The notes: generated from the letters alone by a model not told the origin. A stretch of DNA of 64,000 nt from Tenebrio molitor (GCF_963966145.1 NC_091046.1:6138001-6202000), one strand, 5' to 3'. Numbered from the stretch's first letter, positions 50,285-62,854 are shown. Numbers and translations are program-made.

Positions 50285-50502
50285 ATCGGGTGTTCATTTA
50301 AATTTCTCCTCAAAGTTGGCATTGAAGAGTCAATTGTGAACGCACCACTCGTCAGTCTGCGGCGTAAAAACACAAACAACGCAAAAAGTGTTAGTTAGTG
50401 AGGTTAGAATTAAACAGGTGATCCGTGATCTGTAATCCGTGGTGCGTTCACAATCGACTCTTCAACGCCTACTTTGAGGATACATTTAAATGAACACCCG
50501 AT
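50285..50502. mobile_element. Inverted-repeat element family C, copy 2
   Basis: Ends TCGGGTGTTCATTTAAAT and its complement (ATTTAAATGAACACCCGA) sit within TATA. The arms continue AGTTGGCATTGAAGAGTCAA, then TTGTGAACGCACCA, to about 65 bp. The interior GAGGTTAGA-TTAAA matches copy 1 at 35895-36099. Non-coding. Confidence 0.75.
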
Positions 50503-53136
50503 ATGTTGTATATTTTGATTTTAATTTTAAAGAGCGCATTTTGAGGCACGTAAAATATTTTTTGAACATTATGTGTGATTTGTCGTAAACCAGATTTTAA
50601 CATTACCAAGTCAAATTATTTTCAGAATGCCCAAAAAGGCAAATGCTTTTTGGATGATTTTGAAGAACTAGTGCGCGAAATCTACATTCGCGGTTGGCTC
50701 TTGCGGTCTCGAAATGTCATTTTGAAGGTAGTGAGTTCAAAAATGTATTTTTCAAAATGACAGTAGTACTGATTTGAACGAATGAGATACTCCACTGCCT
50801 CGACACGACGTTTTTAACAAAAAATATTTTAACCTTTGTCAGGTGATGAAACTGGAAACTTATACGGCAGACCAATTATTATTATAACACATGTAAAAGC
50901 AATCAAATTAATTTCGCGGATAGTTTGTATGTAGACAAGTGTCACATATAGTGTTCAGTGTTTTGTATGTCAAAAGCTATTTGATGAACATAGACATCAC
51001 CCAGCAGACACCTATGGAAAACACGTCGACACCGGAGTAGAATTCTGATGACTCGCCTCAGACCCTCCATATTACGCAACGATTTCGCTAAAAACTCGCT
51101 TCCACTAATCTCCGAGAGACACTCTCGCCAACGAAATCTCCAGATCATTGTTTCACGTGAATTTTCCCCGAGAAAGGAAACTGATCTGCCACCGGCGAGG
51201 GTCAGGAATATGTAGTTGGCGCTTCCGTCCGCAACAGATAACCATCGAGAGCGTAACATTAACCGAGACGTAATGGCCGGAGTTCGTTGTGCAAGAAATA
51301 CGTCGGCCATTGTGTCAATTCAAAATTAAACTGCCGGCTTTGATCCCTCTTTGTTCCATTTTTATTCTTCACAGCCATAAATTGTGGTGCGCGGTTACAG
51401 CACCCGCTTTTGATCTTGATCTAATTAACTTTATGAACTTCCAACAGCTGGGACGTGGACCCACTGGTGGCAATCGCCGATTGACAAGTCCGGTATTTCT
51501 ATAAAAATCCGTTTGACCTTTGATTTCACAACCGACAGGGATGGTCAGCGCTTTTTTGAAAAGAGGACGATAAATCAACGATCGTCTTAAAAATGCCGTA
51601 AATAATTAACGGTTTGGCTTACTCTTAAGGTCACAGATTGTTGCGTACGCTGCGAAAGAGCTGTGCTCGGAAGCTCGCTGGACCGCGAAACGCAAAAGTC
51701 GCGTCTTGGATCGATTCGTACGAGTTCTGACCCAGTTTTGATTGGCCAGCCAGAGCGGTGCGAATCAATCAACGAGTCAAGTTTTGTTGCCGTCCACTCG
51801 TGGCAATTTGTTTTTTGTGTGACGGTGTTGTTCGCAAATATGTTTACACATCTTCTCCCCCGTCTCACCCTGTCGGGATTTTTACCGCCAATTGTTTTAG
51901 TGTGTTTTGTTGGCAACCGCTCATAATGTCAAGGACCCAGTGACGTATTGTTGATAAAGTTTTGAAAGTAGGTAAACACGAAGGAATTCGCTAACACCCG
52001 GAGAAAACAACAACGTCGAAGAGTCGACAACGTCGCCGCCCCGGAAGGTGCCACTCGCACCGCCACACGTCATAATAATCCCGGAGACAATTTTTTCCCC
52101 CTTCGCAGGTTGCCGGTTCCTCCACGTGTCGTTATGTAATCCTCGAGGAAAACATGTTGTTGTTGTTCGAATTTTGCTCGCAGTTGGGTTTTTTCGCACT
52201 CCACGTCCTCCGCAATTTATCGGTTTAAACGGTCGCGTTGCGGAGGGTAGCGGCGGCGGCGACACCCGGAGTGTTGTTGCTTGTCCGGGGTGATGTGATT
52301 GTCCGGGAGGACTCCGGTTTGTCTCATCTCGAGGACAGAAGCGCGCCGCTCATGCGGAAGCAAAGACGCTGGTGATCTTCGCGTTCCGTGTCCTGAATAC
52401 TGATTTGACAGCGCTCTTTCAAAACATCTTAAACCACTGATCCATGAAGAATACAGCTCATCTCGGCATTCTATTTCGGGGATGAATTGTTATTAAATAT
52501 GGCGACCTTCTCGGCCGAACGCTTGCTCGTAGGGGTCTCGCAGTGCAGTCTTTTGTAGTTGTCCGGCTGCAATTATGGCGAGAAGGAATCGAGATGGGGA
52601 CAGAATTTTGATGATCCCAAATCGTTTTCGACAAGATATCACTGTGTAAATCTTACAACGTTTTGTTTCGAAAAAAGAGCGCCATCGAACCGCAAAAAAT
52701 ATCAAAGTGCTATAAACAGAGTTTAGTCAGCTTTTTTTTGCAGCTGTATCAGTTGAAAACATGTTTACAAAAGATTTTTTGTTCTAAAAAAAAAATTAAT
52801 AACATTACTAGTTGTCTGACATTCGATTCGTTTTGAAATCTCATTCATTAAAAAACACATAAACAAATAAAACTTTAACTTTAGTACTGTTTTGTTGGTT
52901 AGATTTACAAACGGAAACGAAAAATGAGTTTTATCTATGACCATGCGATATATCCTATTTATCCCACTCATTTCAGACAGGTAATGACTTACTTTACCGC
53001 ACGGAAATATTGGATAACATTTTCGTTGAAATTTGGTTTGAGATTTTTCAGGGACGAGAACTAAAGTATCGATCGAAGTCAGAGCTTTGTCAAAACAACT
53101 CATTTTCTCTTCGCATAAACCAAAATCTAAAATGCA
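50503..53136. other. Non-coding DNA of host-like composition
   Basis: Includes GC-richer stretches around 51.0-52.4 kb. Overlapping open frames on both strands have no recognisable domains. A splice-like CTTCCAACAG ends at 51447, but no matching donor decides an exon. Confidence 0.4.
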
Positions 53137-53448
53137 TTCAAGTTGTTTTGGCATAATGGGAGGCCATGGAAATTTTGCATTTAATTTGGTAGTAAAGCTA
53201 TCTATTGAATTAGGTTGTTTTTCTATGTTTGAGGTTATAAATAGCGTCAATGTCTAGTGCATTGTTGCCAGTTTTAGTAGTTTGCAATAGAAAAAAACTC
53301 AGACATCGCGGGAAATTCAAAAACATGTTGTGTTCATTTTAATAGATATCAGGTCCGCATGTCTGGCACTTCAGTGACGGAAATCAAACAGTGTGTCCAA
53401 CGTTAAAAAAATAAATCATGGCCTCCCATTATGCCAAAAGAACGTGAA
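53137..53448. mobile_element. Inverted-repeat element family A, copy 2
   Basis: The arms TTCAAGTTGTTTTGGCATAA and the complement of TTCACGTTCTTTTGGCATAA continue as TGGGAGGCCATG on both sides. The interior matches 29556-29862 in reverse orientation over its whole length. No coding capacity. Confidence 0.8.
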
Positions 53449-53868
53449 TGGTGTTTAAATTTTACTGTATTTACTGTAAGTTGCTACGGCATCGCCATGA
53501 TTTTGAAAAGAAACTGGTTTGACTTTGACGTGAATTTATATTCAAATAAAGATCTATGAACTAAAAAATGTTGTACACAATACATCAGATACAACATTAT
53601 TATTGCACTTATGTGATCACACTTGCTCTGCTTCCGACCTCGTTGTGCAAACTTCATATACGAACAATAATAAAGTCTATATCCCACTTGTTGCGTAAAT
53701 AGCAATTTTTTTCTTTCAAATAAATTTATCAATAGACGATAAACAATAAAATACGCACATTTTGAACTAAACTAGTTGTAAGATGTTTTAAAATTTCAAC
53801 AGCTTCATGTAGACTTTTTTACTGTAGGGAAGAAATAGAAGTCACAAGGTGTCAGATGAAGACTATAA

Positions 53869-54440
53869 AGCGGATGTTCTAATAATCTGACTCCTGTGGC
53901 CTTGGCTTTGTCTGGATTTGAGCCTGTGGTTAGCACCCATTATGCCGATTATCTTTTATATCTTTTAGATTCAGGTTCAAATGCGGATGTCGAGGTTTCA
54001 TGACCTGCTGTGGTGTTTCTTTGCAGCTTTGTTGCTTTTGAGCTTCTGTTAAATCATGGAAAACAAATTATTATACTTCTAGTATTTAGTAGATTGGTCA
54101 TTATAGAAATACCTGTTTGAAAATTAAAAATCAAAGCTACTTATGTACATAATTTCTGACAGATTGATATTGGGTAAAAGACAGTATCCAAGGTTTAATG
54201 GTCCAAGTTGTATAAGCCTCTTTTACGACTTGTTACATAATGAAAGATAAATTACCAAATAATCACCAATTAGCGATTTTCTCTTGTATACTTACCATCG
54301 GTTCCACCTTTTACTGTATTTAACTCTCAGAATAAGTTATTACTTCAGCTTTTATGTCCCAAGAAATCAAGATGCCTCATAAAAGTCTTTTAGTAAATGA
54401 TCCTGACGGTTATGACTGATAAAATATGCAAAATGTATAT
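53869..54440 (+). pseudogene. Decayed ankyrin-repeat-like coding relic
   Basis: From 53869 one frame reads TPVALALSGFEPVV, then HYADYLLYLLDSGSNADVEV. It meets a TGA at 54001 and resumes as FVAFELLLNHGK, to a stop at 54120. The phrases TPVALAL, LLxLLDSGSN and FELLLNHG fit the helix-turn-helix pattern of ankyrin repeats. Farther on, other open pieces read RFNGPSCISLFYDLLHNER (about 54192-54248) and SLLVNDPDGYD (about 54383-54415); the latter resembles an ankyrin N-D-xx-G turn. Pieces differ in frame, so this is a relic, or exons of a diverged gene with short introns. The reverse strand also carries an acceptor/donor pair here (donor at 54295), which keeps the call uncertain. Confidence 0.35.
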
Positions 54441-57400
54441 TATGAACGCCACCGAGTGGCTTGCAAAATCTTGAGTGCCTTTGGCACGGTGCCAGCAGGA
54501 AGCACAAACAATTATCCTATTTGCAAATTAAAATTACCAACATGTAACCCAGCGCAACTCGTCTAAACTACAGATGGGAGAAAATTCCTCCGGCTTCATT
54601 CTGACCGGAAAGAAAACCCAGACAGATGTCCCCGTCCGAGGGCACATTTCCAAAATTCGAAACATTTCGCGGGACAAGCTGAACCCCCCTGAATTTCATT
54701 TCTTCGCTGCCAGGTCCAGCTTTCCGGCACTAATGAAAGCGTTTAGCGGACGGAAACTTTTTACCGGCGCAACTTTGCTCTCGTCGCGTCTTTGTATTAA
54801 CTCTTTCGTCAACTTTTCGCTTTCGCCTCTTTTACATTGCTAATAGGAGTCCCTGTCGAGGCGAGGAGGGTTCGGCTGTCCTTCGAGCCGCCAGTATCGC
54901 AACTCGATGTTATCGCTCTGGCGTACGCCATCAAAATAGATAATTACATTCAAGGTCAAATGTAACTGTGTCACTGTAAAAAAATCTTATTGTTCGAACC
55001 GCTTTATTGATGATTTATGTATTTGTTATGACTGCCGTCCGTGATATAGACTCTTGCGACGTTATTGAACTTCATTTTTACATCGATCGGTGCAATTTTC
55101 AATCTGACACCTAATTCCGCAACTTCAGCTCAATTCTCTGGATTATTTCACAAGTACTGCAATAATTATTTATCGCGCGTAGTTAACCGGACAATTCCTG
55201 CGGCGTTGGCAACTCCTGCAACGGCCTTTCAGCGTTTTCCGCTCGGAAACTGAATCTGGCGCTTTTCCCCGGAGGGTCTGCCGCAGATTATTTTTTTATG
55301 GTGTGTTATTCAAAACTTGCGTAATCGAAGCGATTTGACCTACATTTTTCTGTTTTTAACTCGTGCGCTCCGATAAAAAATTATCGAAAAGTCACAGCGT
55401 AACACTCGATTGTTATCCAACCGCGTGGAAGACGCGAAGGATCACCGATAATACAGCCGATAAGTGTGTTTTATTTGTTTTTAATTAAAGGAAACCTTGA
55501 ACCGGGCCACAGACTCTCAATAAAAACGTTATCGGACGCATCTGTTCGATTCTGGTTTCGAAAAAACACCCAGGAAGAAGTTTTGGCAAAACTGTGGCTG
55601 TTAATGACGCGCCGTCTCGATTTGCGTTGTTATTGGCCAATAAATCTTCTTTCCCCGATTAATTTTATCTCAAACTGGTGTCTCAAGTCGTGCATTCGCT
55701 CCCAGATAAAAACGCAATTAATAGGTGCAACTAACATTATAATTAAATTGTTGACGGATTTATATTCCGCTTGTGTAAGAACTGCCATGGTGCATTGTGA
55801 TTTTTCATTGCATTACGATTGTTTATTGTACCTGTGCTAATTATCATAATAAATTTATTTATTCCCACTGACATATCGCTTACAGTTGTGTAGCAGCGTC
55901 GACTGGAATATATAACAGCCTCTGGATTTAATTGGCCGAGATGATTTTTTTTTCATTTCCAGTCAAGGTTAATAAAATAATCGTATTTCTGTCGCTTTGC
56001 AATCTCTAATTTACAATGCATGATCAGGTGGATAACTAATGTATAGAAAACGTCGACTGTTACACATTCTTCGTTAATGGATAGAAAAAAGTGCACGTGC
56101 CGGCTGACAATGGAGTATGCAAATCACGCTGAATTAATTTCGATCGCGATTACGCGAAAAAAGCGCGCAGTAGCCAGCGCGACGTCCAGATCTGACCCGC
56201 ATCGATTTTTTGTGTGGAGACGCGAGAAGAGTCAAACGCGCCCTCGACCAAAGATTATTAGCAGTGCAGGCACGAGTTAGTCAAGTTTAAATTATCCGAA
56301 AGTCCCATGGTAATTCCGCATGTACAGATACACATGAAAAGCACATAATTTGCTCCAGTTTCCGATAAGTTCGTACATTCAACTAATTTGCCAACTTCCC
56401 CGCGATATATCATTAGTGTTCACCGGGTCATAAACAAAGGTAAACTCGTTTTAGTTTGTTACGCAATCAGGAACCGATCCTTTACCAGCGTGAAGAGAAA
56501 CACCATGTATATTACGCGTGTGTTCATTACCACCTAGCAACAACACACTAAGTGGAAACCGAGATAAACATCACACTCCATTGTGTTTTAAAAGTCTTGC
56601 CGCTCTTCACCTCGGGGTGTAACAAATCAAACAGGTGTAGGTGTCATAAAACCATGGGATGAGAAAAGTGTAGTGTTTCAAATCGACGACGATGAGGGAT
56701 TTACATCGCATTAAGGGGGGAAAGGCCGACGACCCACTGGATCGTGGCGAGATGTTGTTTCGAACACTTCGTGTATAATTTAGCATAAAATTTTGGAGAG
56801 ATGGGGATTCCAGTCATTAAGTCCGACGATGGATGCATTGTTTTTGACGCGGAAGTGGTACACTAAACAAAGAAAACAGAATGTCGTCTTGTCTTCGCAA
56901 TTACCATACATTAGAATCAATTTCGTGTGGTACCTGTGAATATGAAAATCTCACTTTTTTCTTCACTTTAATCTTGAATGTGATCTTTCCAAACGAAAAT
57001 CAAATTAATTGAGGTTTGTACCTGAACAAAAGGGAAAATCTGTTGGCCAAACTGTTCACATAGAACTCCGGTCAAGTGGTGTTGTTGCTTGCCGCATAAT
57101 GGAAAATGATAATTTGTAATTTCATATCTTCATTGTATTAAATGTTGCTTCTTGCAACTTCCACAAAAAATCTTAGAAAAGGATTTTGATAGAAGATCTA
57201 TTTCAGGTACTTTACATTTTCCTTGTTTTTTAGGGTGATGCTTTAAATTCGATTTGTCAAAATATCCATCATATTGTATTGCTTGTTATGAAGTATTTTC
57301 GTTTTCTGTTTTGGGTTCTCACTTTTTTAAGAAGAAATTACCACCGTGAAGTACCTCACACTACTTCAATTTTTCCAGTTTTTGTCATACTCCATTTAGA

Positions 57401-57539
57401 ATTGAAAACCACAAAAGATCTTCTAATCTTTAGCTCTTCATTTTTCGATTTAAAATTCGCGATAGCTTTGCTTCTCATTGCTCTCATTGCTTTGATAGAG
57501 CTAGTCCAGCAGATGTTGGTTACTAATTATCAGCTATAA
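54441..57539. other. Non-coding DNA of host-like composition
   Basis: A frame at 54574-54843 starts with ATG directly after an AG and stays open for 89 codons (MGENSSGFILTGKKTQTD...), but no domain is recognised. A strong acceptor-like tract (TTTTTTTTCATTTCCAG) ends near 55963, followed by stops in all frames. Confidence 0.35.
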
Positions 57540-57675
57540 TATAACTAGTGGTATGATTATTATATTATGAGTGAAATTGAGCTGGAGATTTCACGAGTCC
57601 GAAGGACGAGTGAAATGTCCTGCTTCAGTTTCACGAATTTAATATCATCGATGATTAATCATACCACGTGTTATA
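57540..57675. repeat. Small palindromic element with CTCG hairpin centre (copy 4)
   Basis: Outer arms TATAACTAGTGGTATGATTA (57540-57559) and TAATCATACCACGTGTTATA (57656-57675) flank a central hairpin at 57589-57615. Its arms are TTTCACGAGTCC and GGACGAGTGAAA around GAA. On the reverse strand this shows the same CTCG-in-both-arms layout as the 9.5-kb copy. Confidence 0.65.
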
Positions 57676-59806
57676 TTGGATGAGACAATATAATGAATGA
57701 AATACAAAATTAGTCATTTATTTGTCAAACTGACAAATTTATTTCAATCAAAAATCGTAACGACGAAAGTACATAAATAAGATAATTTTTTGTTTGTTTT
57801 TTATTATCGCTGTGATAGCCATGCAACTAAGGACTTTACGCGTTTTCATTGGATCAATCATGATCATGAATTATATTGTCATAAAAATATTTACCGCGGC
57901 AGTGATGTTGCAACTTGCGTGCAAAGCAGTTTTTACGCTGCGATTTACAACGGTCGCTACGGTCGTGTGTGTAAACTTCCCACTTGTAAAAAATAGGTAG
58001 TGCTTTATACGGACGTCGGATTAATAATTATTATTATAATTGATATAACTTTAATGAAGTATTATCGAAGAATATTGATTAGGTTATTATTTTTATTGAT
58101 GCTCTGTGTCTTCCTCCAAACACCCTGTATACAGGGTGACTATCGAAATAATTAATTGCCGACGCGTGGTCGCTCCTGGTACCTGTCAGTCAAGCGAGCG
58201 CAAACTTTGTTTGGTTTAATTAATTGCGGGGTTGTCGAAAGTGTCGACTCACCCCGTATATTGCATTAAGCGCCATTCGAGCATGAAATTTTCGTGGAGA
58301 CACCGCGTTGATTACGACCGTAATTAAGGTGGTACAAAATGGAATAAACATATAATTACGAGGAACGCGATTTCCACAGCTCTTCTAATTGTGTTTAATT
58401 ATCATTGTGAGATTGTAACCGCTGAAAGGGTGTTATTACTCCTTATTATAAATTTATTTGGTATCGCGTACCAGACACAAATTACTGATTTTACGGAGGG
58501 ACGTTCGTTACCGCGCGATAATGAATGTTTTGTTGGCGAAGCTGTATGATTGCAAAATGGCAAACTTGTACCCATTTCAGACGGCCTGGTGCGACTTTTT
58601 ATGCACCATAAAGACGCCCTTAAAGGGGGATTTATGGGTGTACAGGCAATTAAACAGAAAAAAATGGCAGTATGGTTGGCATTTAGTGGGGCCCCAGATT
58701 GATCGCGAGATACGGTGACGTATGCTCCGAGAAACAATAAAAAGATAATTAAACGAGACGAGCATTACAATAAAAATCGTTCCATTGGCCGCCATTAATT
58801 TCGGTTCGGGTCTCACCCCCCAAATCCAATTATGTCGTTGCTCTCCGCGCTGATTTTTTTACATGCTTTTAGGGCTCGGCGTAGATGAGAAACTGCAATT
58901 TTCTTAATAACTTCGCACTATAATTGTGATCTGTTGACGTTGGCGGCGTCTTTTATTGCGTTTTATTCAATTTGGTCGGGGCGGGGGCTGGTCTCGAGCG
59001 CCACTTCAATTAGTCAAATTAGGTACTAAAACGTCAACAGGAATTGACGTCTCGTGACGAGAAAAGGTTATCTTTGATCGGGGATTTTTGGTTTGAAAAT
59101 GCTAAATCCGGTAGAGCTTTTCCCAAATTAATTAGAATATTTGCATTTGGACTGCGAGAGATGTCATATCAAATCTAAAAAGTTTCGTGGATATTTTGGC
59201 AGCCATAATTTCGAGAAAAACAAGTTCAAAACTTTTCATGGCTGCCATTTTAATAAGAGTTTATTTTGCAAATCGCTGTAAATTCGTCAATTTTGGGAAT
59301 TTCCGAACAGGGTCTTAGAAACACATTTTTTCTATTTTGCGTTTAGAATAAGTCTATTCTAGCCCCAAATGACGTCATTTGAGTGCGTTAATAGGTCGTT
59401 GGCGTGTTAGAATAGACTATGTAGTAAAATTTACTGTATTGATGTTGTGAAGTGTCAACTGACAGACGTCAAAAAATAAATCTCGCAGAGAACAAAGCAC
59501 ATTAATGAATAACAATGAGCAAAACGTTTAATTTTCATTCTGGGATTTGGACTTCTCCGGCAGTAAATTTTCTAACGTCTTTTGTGCAATTTGCCTAATT
59601 TGCGGCGGCGTTAGTGATGAACTTTCTTCAGCACTCATTTTCAAACATCAAATGCGAAAATAAAAAAAATCTGACGAAAATTAATTTTTTTCACAGCCGG
59701 CTAAAATTATGCCACATAAAAAATGTCACCAACCACCGCAAAATTCCCTACATTTAAAATTTTAATGTTTTTATTTATAAAATGGTATAAAGCGGCAAAA
59801 TAGAAA
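57676..59806. other. Non-coding DNA with a junction of two CAGGGTG ends
   Basis: CACCCTGTATACAGGGTG at about 58122-58139 is a perfect 18-bp palindrome, as if two TA-flanked inverted-repeat ends met at one TA. A perfect CRE palindrome, CAAATGACGTCATTTG, lies at 59366-59381. No gene is recognised. Confidence 0.4.
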
Positions 59807-59900
59807 AAATAGTATAAAAGATTCGTTGCAGAAGGTCATTCAAACACTCATTCGTGCTTGAATAGATGCCTTCTGCAACTTATATTTTAATATACTATTT
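59807..59900. repeat. 94-nt precursor-like hairpin
   Basis: GTTGCAGAAGG (59825-59835) pairs with CCTTCTGCAAC (59869-59879), ATTCAA (59838-59843) with TTGAAT (59858-59863), and the outer AAATAGTATA (59807-59816) with TATACTATTT (59891-59900). Small asymmetric bulges separate the helices, and the loop is about 14 nt. The size and shape resemble an animal pre-miRNA, but the AT-rich, repeat-filled setting makes a MITE-derived hairpin equally likely. It matches no conserved insect miRNA that I recall. Confidence 0.5.
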
Positions 59901-59947
59901 AAAAACTTATTTTTTAAGAAGAAGAGATTTGAAAAAAACTAGTGAGA

Positions 59948-60022
59948 CACTCGGCTTCGCCTCGAGCCTGATACCTAATTATCGCGCTGGAAAATATATC
60001 TACAGTACTCTAATGTAAATGA
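59948..60022. repeat. CTCG hairpin element, right-half copy (copy 5)
   Basis: Repeats the centre and right arm of the 3.4-kb element: CACTCGGCTTCGCCTCGAG, then CGCGCTGGAAAATA and TACTCTAATGTAAAT. The left arm is missing or too diverged to see. Confidence 0.6.
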
Positions 60023-62854
60023 CGTGAAAATGGAAAAAACACTTTCAAAATTTAGTTTATGGAAGCAACAGGAAATTTTAAATCCTTTGGAGAATTATCT
60101 AAATTTTTAGAAAATCGTTCAGAAGTGAATATACACTTTCTGAATTGATTCAGGAACTTCTCTTGGGAATTGGGATCAATAAAAATTTAAATGAATATTT
60201 TTAACCAATCCCTGCTAACAAAATGTTGATTAGAGATCCGATCCATTCAGTGTCAAAACAGAAATTGAGGAAATGTTGACACGAAATGAAGTAGAAGTGA
60301 ATTCCTCAAATGAAGTTTGATGCGACACTGCTTTGAAATCAAAATTTGTTGTGAGGTGAAAAAGCAATATTTTAACATCATGCCTCACGTTGTGGCGCAC
60401 TTTTAACATTATGCCCCACGTTGTGGAGCCACTTTTAACAGTGTTTGTGTTGTAAATTGTTTATTTACATAAAGGTAAACAAAGTTAATAAAGGTTTGCA
60501 GTGAGACTCTTGAGGGAGTTCGAATGATCATATGAATAATGATTGAATTGTCCATGAGTCATGAGTCCATGCGTGCATCTCTTTTACAGCCTGGCTGGGG
60601 ATGATGCGGCACACTCCGACGGCGCGCAGCTGATGATGATGGTAGGGGCCCAGCGATTAGATTCTCGCTGGCGACAGTAGCGCTCCGAAAGGGTTAGTAC
60701 GGGGCGCTCTGGTACTAAATTCGTGATTTATGCTACAATATGAATTTTAATGACTTTTGGTACACCTTATCTGCGAAACTGAATTCCCTAGTTTGTTTTT
60801 TAGAAATAAGCAATTCTAGAAACAGATTGGATGCCCAGCCAAATTTGAGGCTAAAATTAACTTTTTTTTCCTTCCGATGTACAGTTATTCCGCGATAGCA
60901 AACACCATGATCCTTCACATCAATATGTGAAAAATTAATTCTTCTTTTGCATTCTTTTCATTTCTTGCATAAACAAATCCACTTTTCATTTGCCTTTCTA
61001 ATTTGCAACTTTGTCAAGTTCAGTAAACTGCACAATCTAACTACAGTGATTTTTTATCTCTGACACCTTGTTGAGAAGCGCTGATCTAGTCTTTCCCCTT
61101 ATTTGAGCACGATTGAAACCTTACAGCTCTGGTTTTGAAAGAAGATTTAAGCAATATCAAATGGCAACCGCCTTAAGTTCACCGTTGCTACAAAGCAAAC
61201 GTTGTATCTCTGACAGTTTTAGCAATTTGAAATTGCTAAAAACGCGATCTTTGGAACTGTACCAGGATGATATATGGACCAGCGGTTTTTTCGCATTGCC
61301 CAACCACTCGAAATCTGCATAATTATACACTTTTGAATACACATTCCCGTCCAAGCTGGAGGAATATTTTAATTGAGTGAGTCATTGTCCCGTCGGAGAT
61401 AATTGTTGGTTTTGTACCAGAAGGGGATTGATTTATTTTTCGCAAGTCATTAGTACCGCCGACACATAGACACACAGACGCCTTATAAATGTTATTAGTC
61501 CTCGAGACACTGACATTAATATTCATTATGCAGAATTGGATAGTACATATTGGTGCTGCGATAATTAATATCGCCGGTGGCGGATCTTCCTAGTTGAGCG
61601 TAAACGGTTCACTGCAAAAAATCCGTCTAGATTGTAGAAAGTCGTCGTAGAGAAGAAGATTTATGAAGAAGCGCTCGTCTCGTCTCCGTTCGCACCAGTT
61701 TCCGTGGGCCGGACCAATCCGGCGATCGTCCTGGCGATTTTCGACCATAATTAAGGACGATAATGGTAATCGAAGAGCTGGCTCGGTAACCGCACCTTCT
61801 TGCAGTAATTATACGACCTATGGCGTTCACTTCACCCATAAGCAACAAATTACAGTCTCTGGCAGACAATGAGGTGTTTATTTATGCGCTCAAGAAACAC
61901 TTGTTGGATTGACCTACCTACATTGTTGCGGCATGCGAACGAGCCTCCTTACACACTATCCTTACGTATCGCTCCGGTAATTGGCGATTGTTTTAACATC
62001 ACCTCGTGAAAGTGACGGATAATTGCGGGGCTCCGGGCGCTCCGGACTAGCGTCTAGCGCCGCGCGACTTTTCCGTTTCTAAACGGATTAGAACGGTGTC
62101 GTTGAACTTCTTTGACAACTTTGCAACCGATATCGCCCGAGGAGTCGACAAGCCGACCACGCTACCGGTCTTTGCCACCATTGGAAATTAATACGAGCGC
62201 AACACTGTGTCAAATGGCTGCAGCTGGAGTTGAACTCGACCGATCGTTTTATGCCGGTCATAAACTAATAAATTCCGGGGGTCATAATGTGGATTGCAGC
62301 TGCGACGGCTTCGATTTGGAACGTTCCGAGATTTCGAATTGCAAAAAACTTGCGATTCGAGCACACTTTGTCTTCTTCCGAATCGAACGCTAATCTGGAG
62401 CATCGCTTCAATTAGTCAAATTAGGAGAGAAACGCCGACAAGAACTGTCTCGCCAGTCGAAAGATTATTTCTCAGCTTCAACACTCGTGTCACTTTAAAA
62501 ACAGAAAACTTCCTATTTTAATATTTTTACATATTTTTCTCGTTTAACAGTGTGACAAATTGAAATTTACTGGCCCTTCTGAGACGCCCCTGCTCATATT
62601 CATCAGTGACAATCGTTCTGTACCCTTATCTGTGATAAAATATTCAATTTTCTCACTACATGCCGGCTACATTACGTTCTGGATCGTTAAGAACTGTTCG
62701 AACAAAGAAAATATTTTCAAAGAGAAAAAGAGATTTATTGCCTTCACACAGAAACGATATTTTCTATTCTTCGAACAGTCAAAATCAGTCAAAAATTGTC
62801 AGGAGAGAACAGAAATGTATAAAACCAAAAAGGAAGGCATTAATAGTAGGTACT
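60023..62854. other. Non-coding DNA with a short tandem duplication
   Basis: TTTTAACATCATGCCTCACG-TTGTGG is repeated with small changes at about 60371-60448 (unit about 32 bp, roughly 2.3 copies). A GC-rich block at 60590-60715 contains AATAAAGG upstream and TGGCGACAG (60670-60678), which weakly resembles an LTR edge and primer site. No second LTR was found. The rest has no gene. Confidence 0.35.

Noticed and set aside
52765..53250. 161-codon reverse-strand frame
   Set aside because: It starts inside the family A element, has no recognisable domain and runs through AT-rich DNA. A splice-like GTAAGT within it has no convincing partner.
54574..54843. 89-codon plus-strand frame starting MGENSSGF
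   Set aside because: Open and preceded by AG, but no domain or clear donor at its end. Kept only as a note in the non-coding entry.
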